The notes under the pieces were generated by a model, which was not told the DNA's origin, made no database searches, and worked only from the letters and a program-made list of their open reading frames with translations. A DNA stretch of 64,000 nucleotides from assembly GCA_013289685.1 (NCBI GenBank), contig JABCZL010000019.1, positions 1 through 64,000 of the forward strand. Direction: 5' to 3'. How positions within the stretch are numbered: position 1 is the first letter of the stretch; every line of letters begins with the position of its first letter. The position numbers were made by a program, and so were the translations under genes. Positions 24,299-33,162 of this stretch are shown in pieces. This stretch comes from Acidobacteriota bacterium (GTDB lineage: Bacteria; Acidobacteriota; Terriglobia; Terriglobales; Acidobacteriaceae).

Positions 24299-25052
24299 GT
24301 AAGCATCGCCTTAAAGTCGGTGGTAGGGTGATGAGAGCGGCAAGTGGAAGAAATTGGCAATAACGTAAGACCACCTGCACGACTCCCACACATTTTTCCC
24401 ACTATCCTGCAAGGCATGCCGTTTTCAAAGTTTTGAAACAAGATTGGCCGCAAGTTGCAACACGGCCAATGAGACCGACGCCGGAGTCGAACTGGATGGG
24501 CAGCCGTTGCGAGGGATGCTCCGTTCCGCACGGTACGTCGGTCGAATAGAAAACGGGACTGAAACCTGTCGCCCTGTCGCAATCAGGGTTCTTGGCTCAG
24601 AGGCTTATCCTTCGCTGGGATTCTCTGGACCAAGAAACTTCGGCAGGGTCAGTCCCGTTAAAAATGCTAGCAGAAAAGTTCCGATGCTCCTCAGAATTAT
24701 TGCATCGGCCCAATTCCCTTGGTAAAATCCGTGGCGCTCTCACCTGAAGTCACACGTCTTTCCGCTTTGCGTCTCCCTAGAATTTTTCCAGACGTTTGCC
24801 GTGCGAGCCTTGCTCCGAACCGCACTCAGCCGATCTCGGTCCAGTGACCACGACCGTAGAATTGCGGTCTCTCTTGTCGCAGGAGCAGCGATCTCCCGTG
24901 GGATGGCCCAGAGTACCCAGCCAACAACTGCTGCCTGCCTTGCGCTGTCAAAGGTGTATGTCCCGGTCCCGCGAACATCCGCTGCGCCGCCCCCCGCCCT
25001 CTCTTCGCCCACACGTTATACTGGCTTTTCCGACAGTCAAGGCGGTGGACCA

Positions 25053-25988
25053 ATGGTTAAAGAACAATTGGAGGCCATCTGGGAAAATCGATGGTGCGGA
25101 ATTGTGTTGTCAGGTTGTGTGACGATACTATGTGCTTGCCTTTTCTACCGAGTGCCAGCGCCGGGAGTTAGTGTTGCAATTATGGGAGGAGCGGCAGCAC
25201 TAATGGCCGCTCGAACCAAAGCGACAGGGACGGAGAAAGCTACATGGATGATCATCATTTCATGCCTGCTGGTTATCGAAGTGGTAGCAATTAGGAACGA
25301 ACGCAACGAGCAGGCACGCGAGCAGTCAGAATTCATAGCTCAACAGCGCGAAGCTTTCTCGAACATCGGACGAGGGATCGAGAGTTCAATTCGCCAAAGC
25401 GGCGAGCATTTTTCAACCACGATGTCGAATTTGCACACTCTGATTGATAGCAGCAACTCCATTTCACAACATTCGAAAGAGGCCGTCTATCAGATTACGG
25501 GAGGCGATGCCTTTAGCGTTGTGGATATATCAGGCGAAGCCAAGGGGTTCGGCGTGGTAATGGAAGGGAATTACCCGCTTTATGATTTGCACATCGAGAT
25601 GTACGGGTATCAAGATAAACTGGAGCGACACGAGGCGATCCCCACTCTTTCGGCGCACGTTTATTCTCCGTTGTTCCCTTACGATTTATCGCCGTACACA
25701 GAACTGAACTACTTCATTACCTCTAGTGCCAGAAACGGTGTTTGGTGGGAGACCTTGCAATTAAGGAAAGTGGCGGGAATCTGGAATCAAGCCATCAAAG
25801 TAGAACAGCCTGTACTAGGCCCACACTATACGGTCAAGCGTGGCCAACCCTTAAAAACGAGAGTTCGATATCAATGGGTCAGCCCCGCATACCCACTAAC
25901 AAATGGGGACGTAAAGTGGTGCAAGTTCATGTTCGATAAACCATCTTCCGAATCAAATCCTTGCATTCCAGATTTAGGGAAGAGATGA
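25053..25988 (+). CDS. Membrane protein with coiled-coil and soluble C-terminal domain
   Basis: The ATG at 25053 opens a 311-residue protein; the frame is open upstream but that part reads as low-complexity Arg/Ser/Pro sequence. Two hydrophobic helices (residues about 16-60) are followed by a third near ATWMIIISCLLVIEVVAI, then an amphipathic helix (ERNEQAREQSEFIAQQREAF) likely to form a coiled coil. The C-terminal 160 residues are beta-rich with many Tyr and Trp. The layout (membrane anchor, stalk, soluble domain) suggests a sensor or scaffold. No known family is recognised, and the ribosome binding site is weak. Confidence 0.62.
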   Translation: MVKEQLEAIWENRWCGIVLSGCVTILCACLFYRVPAPGVSVAIMGGAAALMAARTKATGTEKATWMIIISCLLVIEVVAIRNERNEQAREQSEFIAQQREAFSNIGRGIESSIRQSGEHFSTTMSNLHTLIDSSNSISQHSKEAVYQITGGDAFSVVDISGEAKGFGVVMEGNYPLYDLHIEMYGYQDKLERHEAIPTLSAHVYSPLFPYDLSPYTELNYFITSSARNGVWWETLQLRKVAGIWNQAIKVEQPVLGPHYTVKRGQPLKTRVRYQWVSPAYPLTNGDVKWCKFMFDKPSSESNPCIPDLGKR

Positions 25989-26222
25989 GCCAAGGCTCCT
26001 TGCCCGTCAAATCGCATAGGATCGATCCACAAATGGGAACAGTCTGGGCTAACTAAACGTCACTTATCGACCTCCCGAACCATCTTGAGCATGGTTCGTA
26101 GTACCAGTAACCGTGCAGACGGCCCTGAGCATACTAGTCCGCCCGTTGCTTGAGCAGGCGTCGAAGGGCCGAAGGCGGAGCCTGAACAGAAAACGGACTC
26201 CAGAAAAGAGAGGGGAAACGTA

Positions 26223-26948
26223 ATGCCCAACACCTCACCCAAGTGGCTGATTGGCTTTCTTATGCTTTCGATTTGTGCATTCTCGCAAAACTCCTTTCGT
26301 CATGGGACATCGATTGCCATTGAGAGGACCGACGAGCAGATTGTAATAGCTACGGACAGTCGCGCCATCGATGAAAACGGCAAGCGTCTTCCCGACACTT
26401 GCAAAATCAGAACCGCTGGCAAATGGCATCTTTCCTTGAATGGAATGGCCTCAACTAAGGGGATAGACGTTTTCTTTGTCGTTGGAAAACTTCTTCGGCA
26501 TAGTGGTGATATTGACGACAGATCCACGGCTATCGTCAATTCGCTGACGCCCCTGCTGAATGCCGTTATGCAATCCGATCCCGTGCTCCGAGAGCATGCA
26601 ATTGCTCAAGGTTCATTGCTCGGCATCACAATCTTCGGTGAAGAAAAAAAAGTCCTAAAACTGGTCTCTATCAAGTTTGTGCTCGCTGATAACGGACTCA
26701 TCTCCTACGAACGCCACGCTTGTCCGGGCGAGTGCTCTCAGAATCGCGGCGGGGTATTTGTGCCTTCTCTCGACGCTCCCAAATTTAACTGGAATATTGA
26801 ACCCCTCACTGCGGTACGTGCCTTCGTGCAAATGGAGATTGACCAACATCTCGTTGATGTTGGACCTCCGCTCCAAATTCTCCAGATCAATCCCAAGGCG
26901 CGACCCAAATGGATAGAACAACCAGCCGTATGCAAAGATCAAAAATAG
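26223..26948 (+). CDS. Exported proteasome beta-subunit-like Ntn hydrolase
   Basis: The 241-residue protein has a strong ribosome binding site (GAGGGG) and a signal peptide (LIGFLMLSICAFS). Just after it comes RHG-TSIAIERTDEQIVIATDSRA. If the chain were cut after Gly28, Thr29 would become Thr1; counted from there, Asp falls at position 17 (in ATDSRA) and Lys at position 33 (in DTCKIRTAG). Thr1, Asp17 and Lys33 are the catalytic residues of 20S proteasome beta subunits and HslV, at the same spacing, and GTS...ADSRA is the family's N-terminal signature. The rest keeps alternating strands and helices. Export is predicted, unlike normal proteasomes. Activity, self-processing and oligomer state are unproven. 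Confidence 0.72.
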   Translation: MPNTSPKWLIGFLMLSICAFSQNSFRHGTSIAIERTDEQIVIATDSRAIDENGKRLPDTCKIRTAGKWHLSLNGMASTKGIDVFFVVGKLLRHSGDIDDRSTAIVNSLTPLLNAVMQSDPVLREHAIAQGSLLGITIFGEEKKVLKLVSIKFVLADNGLISYERHACPGECSQNRGGVFVPSLDAPKFNWNIEPLTAVRAFVQMEIDQHLVDVGPPLQILQINPKARPKWIEQPAVCKDQK

Positions 26949-27396
26949 CAGTGTCCTTTCGGCAACACTGAGACATCCCACTGCCCCGAAACGGCTCTAG
27001 TCTCTTTGTCACATTCCGGCACTGCACTGTGCTCCGCTGTCTGACGTTTGCGGTTGATCTGGGAACCCTGAGCCAGTCCTTGGATATTCGCCTAACGTTC
27101 GCTCTGGGATGCCCAAATGCGCTCAATCCAAGCGCCGTGCTGAAGCGATCTCCCCGGCTAGGCCCTGAGCACTGTCCCCGGCCTGAGCCCTCGTAGAATC
27201 GAAGCCCAGCAAGGTGTCCTGAACGTACCGGACGGACGCCCGATCCCGGAGGACGAGCTTGGGGCAAAGTCCCCTGAAGTATCCGGTGGTGATCCGAGGC
27301 GACTCTTGATGCGAATCCTTAGTAGCTACGTGGCCGACCTGCGGGAAGTGTAACGTGGGAATGCTGGTTTGGTTGCGAACCGAGGTCGTCCTGCGG
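26949..27396. other. Intergenic region without recognised features
   Basis: About 450 bases lie between the convergent Ntn-hydrolase-like gene and the end of the minus-strand defence block. No reading frame with a ribosome binding site or protein-like composition was found on either strand. I saw no tRNA and no strong terminator hairpin. Confidence 0.45.
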
Positions 27397-27978
27397 TTAC
27401 TTATCCAACTTGCCTAACAACTGATCGATAGCTAAGCTGGCGGTACGCTGGTGCTCCAGTATCCACCTTCCTTGTTTTACGGTCTCGTCTGAAATGTGAC
27501 CGCTCTTGATCTCGCTCTCCACATCGCTTAGCCAAATAGAACGTTTGTCAACGGCCTCTGCGATCATCTTTTCGGCGTCATCTCCACCGGACCCATATTG
27601 ATTGCTAAGATTACGAAGAGCAAGTCCGAACCGATGTAGCGCGTTCTTCAGTTCGAGCAGAGCGCTCCGTGTGTCGCTGACTTCCTTCATAGCATTAGCT
27701 TGGTTCAGAGGTTTCTTTTCAAGGGTCGTCACTAAATCCCGCCCGTGTTCTTCGACGCTATAGACACTCCCCTGTAGCTGCCTTAGCGACGTGCTGAGCT
27801 TCCTCTTGTCTTCCTTGTCAGCAATCTGATCCGCGCTCTTTGATATTTGATCAAACCATGTGATTAGGGTGTTCTCAATCTTGGCAAGCAGTCCTATGTC
27901 CTTTGCGCTAATGTCCTGAGCCAGAGCAATGGTTACCAAAATCCAGTAACACGCTATCGCAACACAAGAGCGCCTCAT
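27397..27978 (-). CDS. Secreted helical protein of unknown function
   Basis: A 193-residue protein is encoded with a signal peptide (MRRSCVAIACYWILVTIALA). The mature chain is almost wholly helical and charged, with heptad-like runs such as DKRKLSTSLRQLQGSVYSVEE and EVSDTRSALLELKNALHRF, suggesting a helical bundle. Its ATG overlaps the stop of the 70-aa membrane-protein gene by four bases (27975-27978), so the two are translationally coupled. It is the last gene of the minus-strand block that includes the type I RM genes. No enzyme motif is seen. Confidence 0.7.
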   Translation of the reverse strand: MRRSCVAIACYWILVTIALAQDISAKDIGLLAKIENTLITWFDQISKSADQIADKEDKRKLSTSLRQLQGSVYSVEEHGRDLVTTLEKKPLNQANAMKEVSDTRSALLELKNALHRFGLALRNLSNQYGSGGDDAEKMIAEAVDKRSIWLSDVESEIKSGHISDETVKQGRWILEHQRTASLAIDQLLGKLDK

Positions 27979-28187
27979 CGATCCTTCCTCCTACGCACTC
28001 GACTCTGACGCACACCATGGACGATAAAAACAACCGATAGATAAAAGAAGTACAACAGTGGGACCGCTCGGATCACATTTGTAGAAACACCCAGAAATCG
28101 CACTGCTCCTATGGCCAGCACTAGCATGAGGATCAGCACGAAAGCGTGTGTGGTGAGATTTTTCACAAACGCCATAAACTGCGCCAT
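27975..28187 (-). CDS. Small membrane protein coupled to the secreted helical protein
   Basis: A 70-residue protein is encoded with two hydrophobic helices (AFVLILMLVLAIGAVRFLGV and VPLLYFFYLSVVFIVHGV) and a very basic tail (RQSRVRRRKDR) that would face the cytoplasm. A purine-rich AGAAAGAAG lies upstream of the ATG at 28187. The stop overlaps the start of the next gene (ATGA). The pair could form a membrane-anchored complex with a periplasmic helical partner. No family is recognised. Confidence 0.68.
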   Translation of the reverse strand: MAQFMAFVKNLTTHAFVLILMLVLAIGAVRFLGVSTNVIRAVPLLYFFYLSVVFIVHGVRQSRVRRRKDR

Positions 28188-28289
28188 TATACCGCTTCTT
28201 TCTGAGAATTCTCCCCAGAATGTCTCTTTCGCTTGGATAGCGTTGGATACTGGTCGAAGATCCCTCCACGCCGCCTGCTCAAAAAGTTA

Positions 28290-28817
28290 TCAGTTGCTAG
28301 GGAGCCAATCGGTATCACCATCCTTTGTTGGTCTAGCCCAAAATGTATATTCCTCTGGCGTGACTCGAAACCAAAACATGGGCCGATACGACACTTTCAC
28401 GGTTGCCACAAATTCTCTCTTGTTCACCTTGTATGGCTCTGCCGCCAGACCCGATGCCGCCGCACTGAAGTTACAAACGAACAGAGCACTAGCATGGGAC
28501 CGCAGGCGTGGAATCGGATCGGGATTAGGTGCGTCTACTATGACCATCTTGTAATCTGCTGTTGCGTATGATGTGAGACAGGTAGGGCGCACATCGAAGA
28601 TGTCGAAACTACCCTCGTTCTTAATGAAAAAGAACGCGGCAAAGGGATTGGACATAGTACCATTCGATACCGATTTAGCTTCGAGACGTACGTCTGACTT
28701 CAACGCAATGAACGCGAGCAGAATGCTCACTGCTCCGACAATATTCCAGACCGTCTGAGCGACCTTCCAGAATTTGTTTTTTGTAGTTGTTGCGGTCTGA
28801 TTCTGCAAATCGACCAT
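28290..28817 (-). CDS. Single-pass membrane protein, unknown function
   Basis: The 175-residue protein starts after a GGAGG ribosome binding site. A polar 20-residue N-terminus is followed by one transmembrane helix (VWNIVGAVSILLAFIAL) and a soluble, beta-rich domain of about 130 residues with Cys in RPTCLTSY and FVCNFSA. The domain ends with SYRPMFWFRVTPEEYTFWAR. It lies 33 bases after the GIY-YIG gene on the same strand, so the two are probably cotranscribed. Its role in the block is unknown. Confidence 0.68.
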   Translation of the reverse strand: MVDLQNQTATTTKNKFWKVAQTVWNIVGAVSILLAFIALKSDVRLEAKSVSNGTMSNPFAAFFFIKNEGSFDIFDVRPTCLTSYATADYKMVIVDAPNPDPIPRLRSHASALFVCNFSAAASGLAAEPYKVNKREFVATVKVSYRPMFWFRVTPEEYTFWARPTKDGDTDWLPSN

Positions 28818-28850
28818 TGCTATTTGCCTCCAGATTTGCGCGGATACCGC

Positions 28851-29282
28851 TCATTCAACGTCAAACTTGCCTATGATTTTCTCCAGCGCGGCTGTGCTGA
28901 ATAACCCTTCCCTCGGTTTGGGTCTGACTTTGTTGTATTTGGGCAACTCAAAATACTCGTCACGAAAAACATCCAGCAGGGCTGATTCAAGGCGCTTCCA
29001 CGTCTGCATCGCTTTGCGTGGGGAGCACGTAACGATGTGAACATCTATTGTTCTTACGCCGCGCAACTCGTAGAAAGCCTCGCTGGCTTTATTCACTGCT
29101 GAGGCGGCTGGCCGATCAGCACCTTTCTTCGTCGTTCCTATGTATAGGATTCGTGACCGACCATTCTTGTACTTGTGGGATTTATTAGCCACAAGAATGT
29201 AAACCATCTTGTCCACCCACTGGCGGCTTCGCGCCAGCGTTAGCAATGACTTTTTGGAGGCCCGAACCTTCAACTTACGCAT
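28851..29282 (-). CDS. GIY-YIG nuclease-like protein, 143 aa
   Basis: The ATG at 29282 is preceded by AAAGGAAA and is preferred to an upstream ATG. The protein contains MVYILVANK and RILYIGTTKKGADRP, the VYIL...YIG pair that defines the GIY-YIG core. Later LESALLDVFRDEYFELP supplies a candidate metal-binding Glu, and YNKVRP holds the Asn often seen in the last motif. Several Lys and Arg at the N-terminus could bind DNA. It should be a small DNA-cleaving domain, although the catalytic Arg cannot be placed with certainty. It sits downstream of the Mrr-like nuclease in the RM block. Confidence 0.7.
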   Translation of the reverse strand: MRKLKVRASKKSLLTLARSRQWVDKMVYILVANKSHKYKNGRSRILYIGTTKKGADRPAASAVNKASEAFYELRGVRTIDVHIVTCSPRKAMQTWKRLESALLDVFRDEYFELPKYNKVRPKPREGLFSTAALEKIIGKFDVE

Positions 29283-29350
29283 TTGTTTCCTTTCGAGCGG
29301 ACCAGCCAGCACCATCATCTCGTTGCGAAACTCACTCGCAGCATTTGCGC

Positions 29351-30226
29351 CTACGCATACGAAAACAAGATTGGCTGCAACTTGACCTCTTCGAGTTGCC
29401 TGTTCAAGTCATGCAGCAAATTCCCCCTCAGCTCGTTATAATGCCCGGCTCTGTTTTGTGCGTATCGTAGATCATTCGAGATGCGGGTCCTGTCCGCAAT
29501 ATAGGTCTTATAAATCTTCTCCACCTTGCTCTCAATTCGAGATACGAACTTCCGATACGGGCCTTCAGGCAGAAAGTCTATCGGGACGGTCTGCACGACA
29601 GTGTTGCCTGACCATCTGTCCACACTAAACCCTGTGCGGAAGAGTCGTTTTGTTGCAACTAGCGCTTCCTCAAAGTCCTTATAACTTCCCTCGTGCAGGA
29701 AGTCGTCTTTGAACGCTGAACGGTCAAAAGCGATCCGCAGGCAGGCCAAATGATGAGCCTCATCGTTTTGCCTAAATTCGCTCCGATATTTCTCGTAGCA
29801 AGAGTTCAGGACCATTGCAAATCGGTTAATTTCGTTGATCAAGTCTTCCCAAAAATCAACACGCACCGTGAATGGATAGGCCTTACTCGTGTTGAGAGAT
29901 ATTATCGCGGCCTGTAATTTCGCATCCCTTGGTGCAGTGGTTGTGACGATAAAGAGGTCGAGTTTCTGTGAAAATGAAATTGCTTTGTTGGCGTCGTCCT
30001 TCACTTCCTTCAACGTAAGGGCATTTTTGGTTTCCTTGCACTGAATACCAATCTTCTTCCCCAACTGGTCTTCAGCGTACACATCAACACCGTCTTGGCT
30101 TTGGCCTAATCTGCCATAGACCATCACATTGTCTGTGTTGTAGCGGACCGAAGCGATCTCTTTTACAAGGGACTGAAGGTCCTGCCAGTTCGTCACAGGT
30201 GGAAGAAAAATCTCTAGCTGGCTCAT
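29351..30226 (-). CDS. Mrr-like PD-(D/E)XK restriction endonuclease
   Basis: The 291-residue protein has an N-terminal nuclease domain with GQSQDGVDVYAED followed by KKIGIQCKETK. The Asp of GVDVY and the Gln-Cys-Lys of IQCKE match the D-(x)n-(E/Q)xK active site of the Mrr_cat branch of PD-(D/E)XK nucleases. The next part (LFIVTTTAPRDAKLQAAI) is also typical of stand-alone nucleases of this type. The C-terminal half is helical and charged and may be a sensor or interaction domain. It lies 30 bases after hsdS, so it is probably expressed with the type I genes. It could cut modified or foreign DNA; the substrate is unknown. Confidence 0.78.
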   Translation of the reverse strand: MSQLEIFLPPVTNWQDLQSLVKEIASVRYNTDNVMVYGRLGQSQDGVDVYAEDQLGKKIGIQCKETKNALTLKEVKDDANKAISFSQKLDLFIVTTTAPRDAKLQAAIISLNTSKAYPFTVRVDFWEDLINEINRFAMVLNSCYEKYRSEFRQNDEAHHLACLRIAFDRSAFKDDFLHEGSYKDFEEALVATKRLFRTGFSVDRWSGNTVVQTVPIDFLPEGPYRKFVSRIESKVEKIYKTYIADRTRISNDLRYAQNRAGHYNELRGNLLHDLNRQLEEVKLQPILFSYA

Positions 30227-30256
30227 TGGTACACTTCACTTTCCGAGCGGTCGCGC

Positions 30257-31720
30257 TTAAGCATTTTGTTGCACGGATACATCCTGTTTCCTCTTTCCCT
30301 TGCGCTCAGGCTTGATCGAAGCAAGAGACTCTCGCTCTTTCCTGATTCTCTCCAGCAACACCGAGGCAGGTTCATACTCCCGGCCTTCGCGTCGAGCCAG
30401 TTCATCTTCGGTCGGGACGAGTTCACCACGGAACGCTTTGGCGATAATGGATTGGGTCAGTTTGTTAGCCACAAGAGTTGCGTTAGCTGTGCGCTTCGCT
30501 ATGTTGTCAGCTAACGCAAAAAGAGCGCCAACGCGCCGGACAATCTCTTGTTGCTCCCCAAGAGTTGGCAGCGGTAGGGGCGTGTTCCTTGCGGCCCCAA
30601 CGTTGAAATGACTTTGGGCAATGCCGACTTTTACATCGTTAACGTGTGCTCTTCCCGCATCTGAGTTGATGAAAATGCAGGCGTAGTGCGGATCAAGAGT
30701 CGTCGATGGCCTAATGATTACGAGATCAGCGCAGTTCGCTTCAGGAATAGTATCGGGAATCACACATGCAACTCCTGCGTAACCGGAACGGACGACAGCG
30801 ACATCGCCGGGGCGTAATGCAGATTTGTTCAACTTTTGATGAAACTTCCGAGAAACGTATTTCAGCCCCCTCGGATCAAATCGAAACTCCCGAACATTTT
30901 GAGATCGCAGGAAAGGGATTCCAGCCTCCTGATATTCCTGAGCCATTGGCCCGACATGGCCTACAGTAATGTCGTCACAGACGGATTCTAACGAGACCCA
31001 GCGCCATGAAGAGGGCAAATCGAAAAGGGGTTCCATCTGTGCATATTTAGAACTTCCGCTCGCTGATGACGTAGTTGGCGACACAGCGAGACTGCGCCAG
31101 CTTTCCGTGAACTTCCCAGAGCACGCCGCAGCAAGCACAGCTTGGCGAAAGCGTTTGAGGATCACGGGGACTCGGGAGAGGTGATCACTTGCGCCACTCA
31201 CATGGCCTAGTAGGTCTTGAACTTTCTTAACAATGCGATATTGCTCATGTACTGGAGGTAATGACACTGGCATCCGTGTCATAGCCGTCTGCGTGAGTTT
31301 CAAGCGTGTACTTCCCGTCACGTATTCCGAAAAATCGAACGCATCCAGCCAGAACTTCAAGTAATGATTGGTGGTTAAACCTTCAACGGCTCGCAAGACG
31401 TGGGCGTGGTTGTTCACCCACGACTTACCACTGATTATGTAAGAGATGGGAAGTGACTTGTCGAGGAATGGTGCGCCGTCTTCGCCCAGTAGGAGCAGTT
31501 CTTCATTGAAGAGGCAGTCATCAATCCAACCGACTTGGCCTGTAGCACCATAATAGGGAGTCCGGCCAAGCCGTTTTGCACGTTCGTCGCTGTTGACGGG
31601 TACTCGGCGGGAATCAAGGATGTCTACGCATTCACCAAGTGATGAAAGTGTCCAGCCTTCGGGTAAGCCATACTCCGTTGTCGCGCTAGTAGCGATGCAG
31701 GTCCTCTCAACAGAACTCAC
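30257..31720 (-). CDS. hsdS: Type I restriction-modification specificity subunit HsdS
   Basis: The 487-residue protein has two target-recognition domains, starting with LPEGWTLSSLGECVDI and later DLPSSWRWVSLESVCDDIT. Each ends in a typical helix (LPPVHEQYRIVKKVQDLL and LPTLGEQQEIVRRVGALF) that forms the spacer coiled coil. A C-terminal extension (FRGELVPTEDELARREGREY) is common in this family. It sets the bipartite DNA target of the methylase and endonuclease. The start is a GTG that overlaps the hsdM stop by four bases (31717-31720). The recognition sequence cannot be predicted from the sequence alone. Confidence 0.94.
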   Translation of the reverse strand: MSSVERTCIATSATTEYGLPEGWTLSSLGECVDILDSRRVPVNSDERAKRLGRTPYYGATGQVGWIDDCLFNEELLLLGEDGAPFLDKSLPISYIISGKSWVNNHAHVLRAVEGLTTNHYLKFWLDAFDFSEYVTGSTRLKLTQTAMTRMPVSLPPVHEQYRIVKKVQDLLGHVSGASDHLSRVPVILKRFRQAVLAAACSGKFTESWRSLAVSPTTSSASGSSKYAQMEPLFDLPSSWRWVSLESVCDDITVGHVGPMAQEYQEAGIPFLRSQNVREFRFDPRGLKYVSRKFHQKLNKSALRPGDVAVVRSGYAGVACVIPDTIPEANCADLVIIRPSTTLDPHYACIFINSDAGRAHVNDVKVGIAQSHFNVGAARNTPLPLPTLGEQQEIVRRVGALFALADNIAKRTANATLVANKLTQSIIAKAFRGELVPTEDELARREGREYEPASVLLERIRKERESLASIKPERKGKRKQDVSVQQNA

Positions 31721-33162
31721 TCTCGGCCCCTAGCTGCCGTCATCGGCTCGGCTCGGTCGCCGTTTTCGAGTAGTTCGATTATGGAGTTCAACTGCTGGAC
31801 TGCTTCCTCCAGTTCGCTAATCGCTCCAGTCGCTAGTTCTTCTGGTTCGGCCATCCCATCGGGATCATCCATCGACTCATCTTTCAGCCACTTGAGACTG
31901 TCAATCTTGAAGTCACGGCTCTTGACCTCATCAATGGAGAAGCTACGCCAGCGATCTTCCTTCGAGTCGCCTGATTTGCGTTTCGCACTACCATAGGGAT
32001 CGGCTCCGTAGCATTTCTCAAACTCCGCAAACTGCTCCGCTACGAGTGGACGATCCTTCTTGGTGATGTGTGGCACGTTGCTGCGTCCGTCGTAGAGCCA
32101 CATCGTCTCCGTCTTGTGGCCTTTAGTGAAGAAGATCACGTTCGTCTTGGTGCCGGGGCTATAGGGCGTGAAGGTTCCGTTTGGAAGCCGAAGCACTGTG
32201 TGGAGATTGCAATCTTCGGTCAGAATCTTGAAGACTTCACCAGCCTGGTCCGCAAACAGACAGTTGTCCGGCACAACAACAGCAGCACGGCCTTCCGGCT
32301 TCAGGATCGTCATTACATGCTGGATAAAGTTGAGTTGCTTGTTGCTGGTGCTGATGGTGAAGTCGTCTCGGGTGGGTGCCTGATTCGCTCCCTTAGTTCC
32401 GAAAGGCGGATTGGTCATCACCACATCAAAACGGTCGCCAGACGGAATCGTGTAGATCGTATCCCCAAGCGCGATGTGTGGCTCCAGACCATGCAGATAA
32501 AGATTCATCAATGTCAGGCGACGAGGCCGCTCCACCAATTCATTGCCGAAGTAGGTCTTAGACTTCACACGCTTCGCCAGATCACGCTCCAGAGCACCCT
32601 TGGTCTGCTCGATCAACCACTCGTAAGAAGAAACAATGAACCCGCCTGTCCCGCAGGCTGGATCACAGATCGTGAACTCTTTGTTGGTGCGAGGATCGGG
32701 CTTCATACAGCGCACGATGGCCTTTATCAGCAGACGTGGTGTGAAGTATTGCCCCGCGCCCTTCTTGCCCTCACTGGCGGCTTTCTCCAGCAGTCCCTCG
32801 AAGGCCGCAGCCTTAATGTCGATGCCGAGAGCTGTCCATTCCGTCTCGTCAATCACACCCAGCAGCTTCTTCAGGTTTACCGGATTGTTAAAGCGCGATT
32901 GCGCCCCGGCGAAGATGTCACCCAGTAAGCCACGCTGTTTACCCAGTGTGCGAAGAATGTCGATATAGTCGTCGCGGAGGTCCGTGCCAGACTTGCTGAT
33001 GAGCGTTGGCCAGTCGCAGCCTTTGGGCAACTCGATGTTGCGCTCATCGGCCATCTTGAAAAAGAGCAGGTACGTCAACTGCTCGATGTAGTCGCCGTAG
33101 TCGATTCCATCGTGACGTAGGGTGTGGCAGAAACCCCAAAGGGTCTGGACAACATCGCTCAT
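31717..33162 (-). CDS. hsdM: Type I restriction-modification DNA methyltransferase HsdM
   Basis: The 481-residue protein has the HsdM N-terminal helical domain (residues 1-120), then GAGQYFTPRLLIKAIV, the SAM-binding motif DPACGTGGF (residues 167-175) and the catalytic NPPFG (251-255), which marks N6-adenine methylation. It adds methyl groups to host DNA at the HsdS target and forms the M2S core of the R2M2S2 restriction complex. The ATG overlaps the hsdR stop (33159-33162) and its stop overlaps the hsdS start, so the three genes form a tightly coupled operon. Confidence 0.96.
   Translation of the reverse strand: MSDVVQTLWGFCHTLRHDGIDYGDYIEQLTYLLFFKMADERNIELPKGCDWPTLISKSGTDLRDDYIDILRTLGKQRGLLGDIFAGAQSRFNNPVNLKKLLGVIDETEWTALGIDIKAAAFEGLLEKAASEGKKGAGQYFTPRLLIKAIVRCMKPDPRTNKEFTICDPACGTGGFIVSSYEWLIEQTKGALERDLAKRVKSKTYFGNELVERPRRLTLMNLYLHGLEPHIALGDTIYTIPSGDRFDVVMTNPPFGTKGANQAPTRDDFTISTSNKQLNFIQHVMTILKPEGRAAVVVPDNCLFADQAGEVFKILTEDCNLHTVLRLPNGTFTPYSPGTKTNVIFFTKGHKTETMWLYDGRSNVPHITKKDRPLVAEQFAEFEKCYGADPYGSAKRKSGDSKEDRWRSFSIDEVKSRDFKIDSLKWLKDESMDDPDGMAEPEELATGAISELEEAVQQLNSIIELLENGDRAEPMTAARGRE

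Larger units (their letters stand above)
23891..25052. other. Long intergenic region with repeats and palindromes
   Basis: About 1.16 kb with no convincing gene. It holds copy 2 of the 24-bp repeat (24060-24083), a weaker match to it near 24110, and a dense set of inverted repeats at 24194-24298. Open frames on both strands lack ribosome binding sites and have atypical composition. A promoter for the membrane-protein gene at 25053 may lie near its right end (TTATACT around 25016). Confidence 0.5.

Noticed and set aside
32068..32928. Plus-strand frame (286 codons) opposite hsdM
   Set aside because: hsdM has complete motifs on the other strand; the plus frame shows none.
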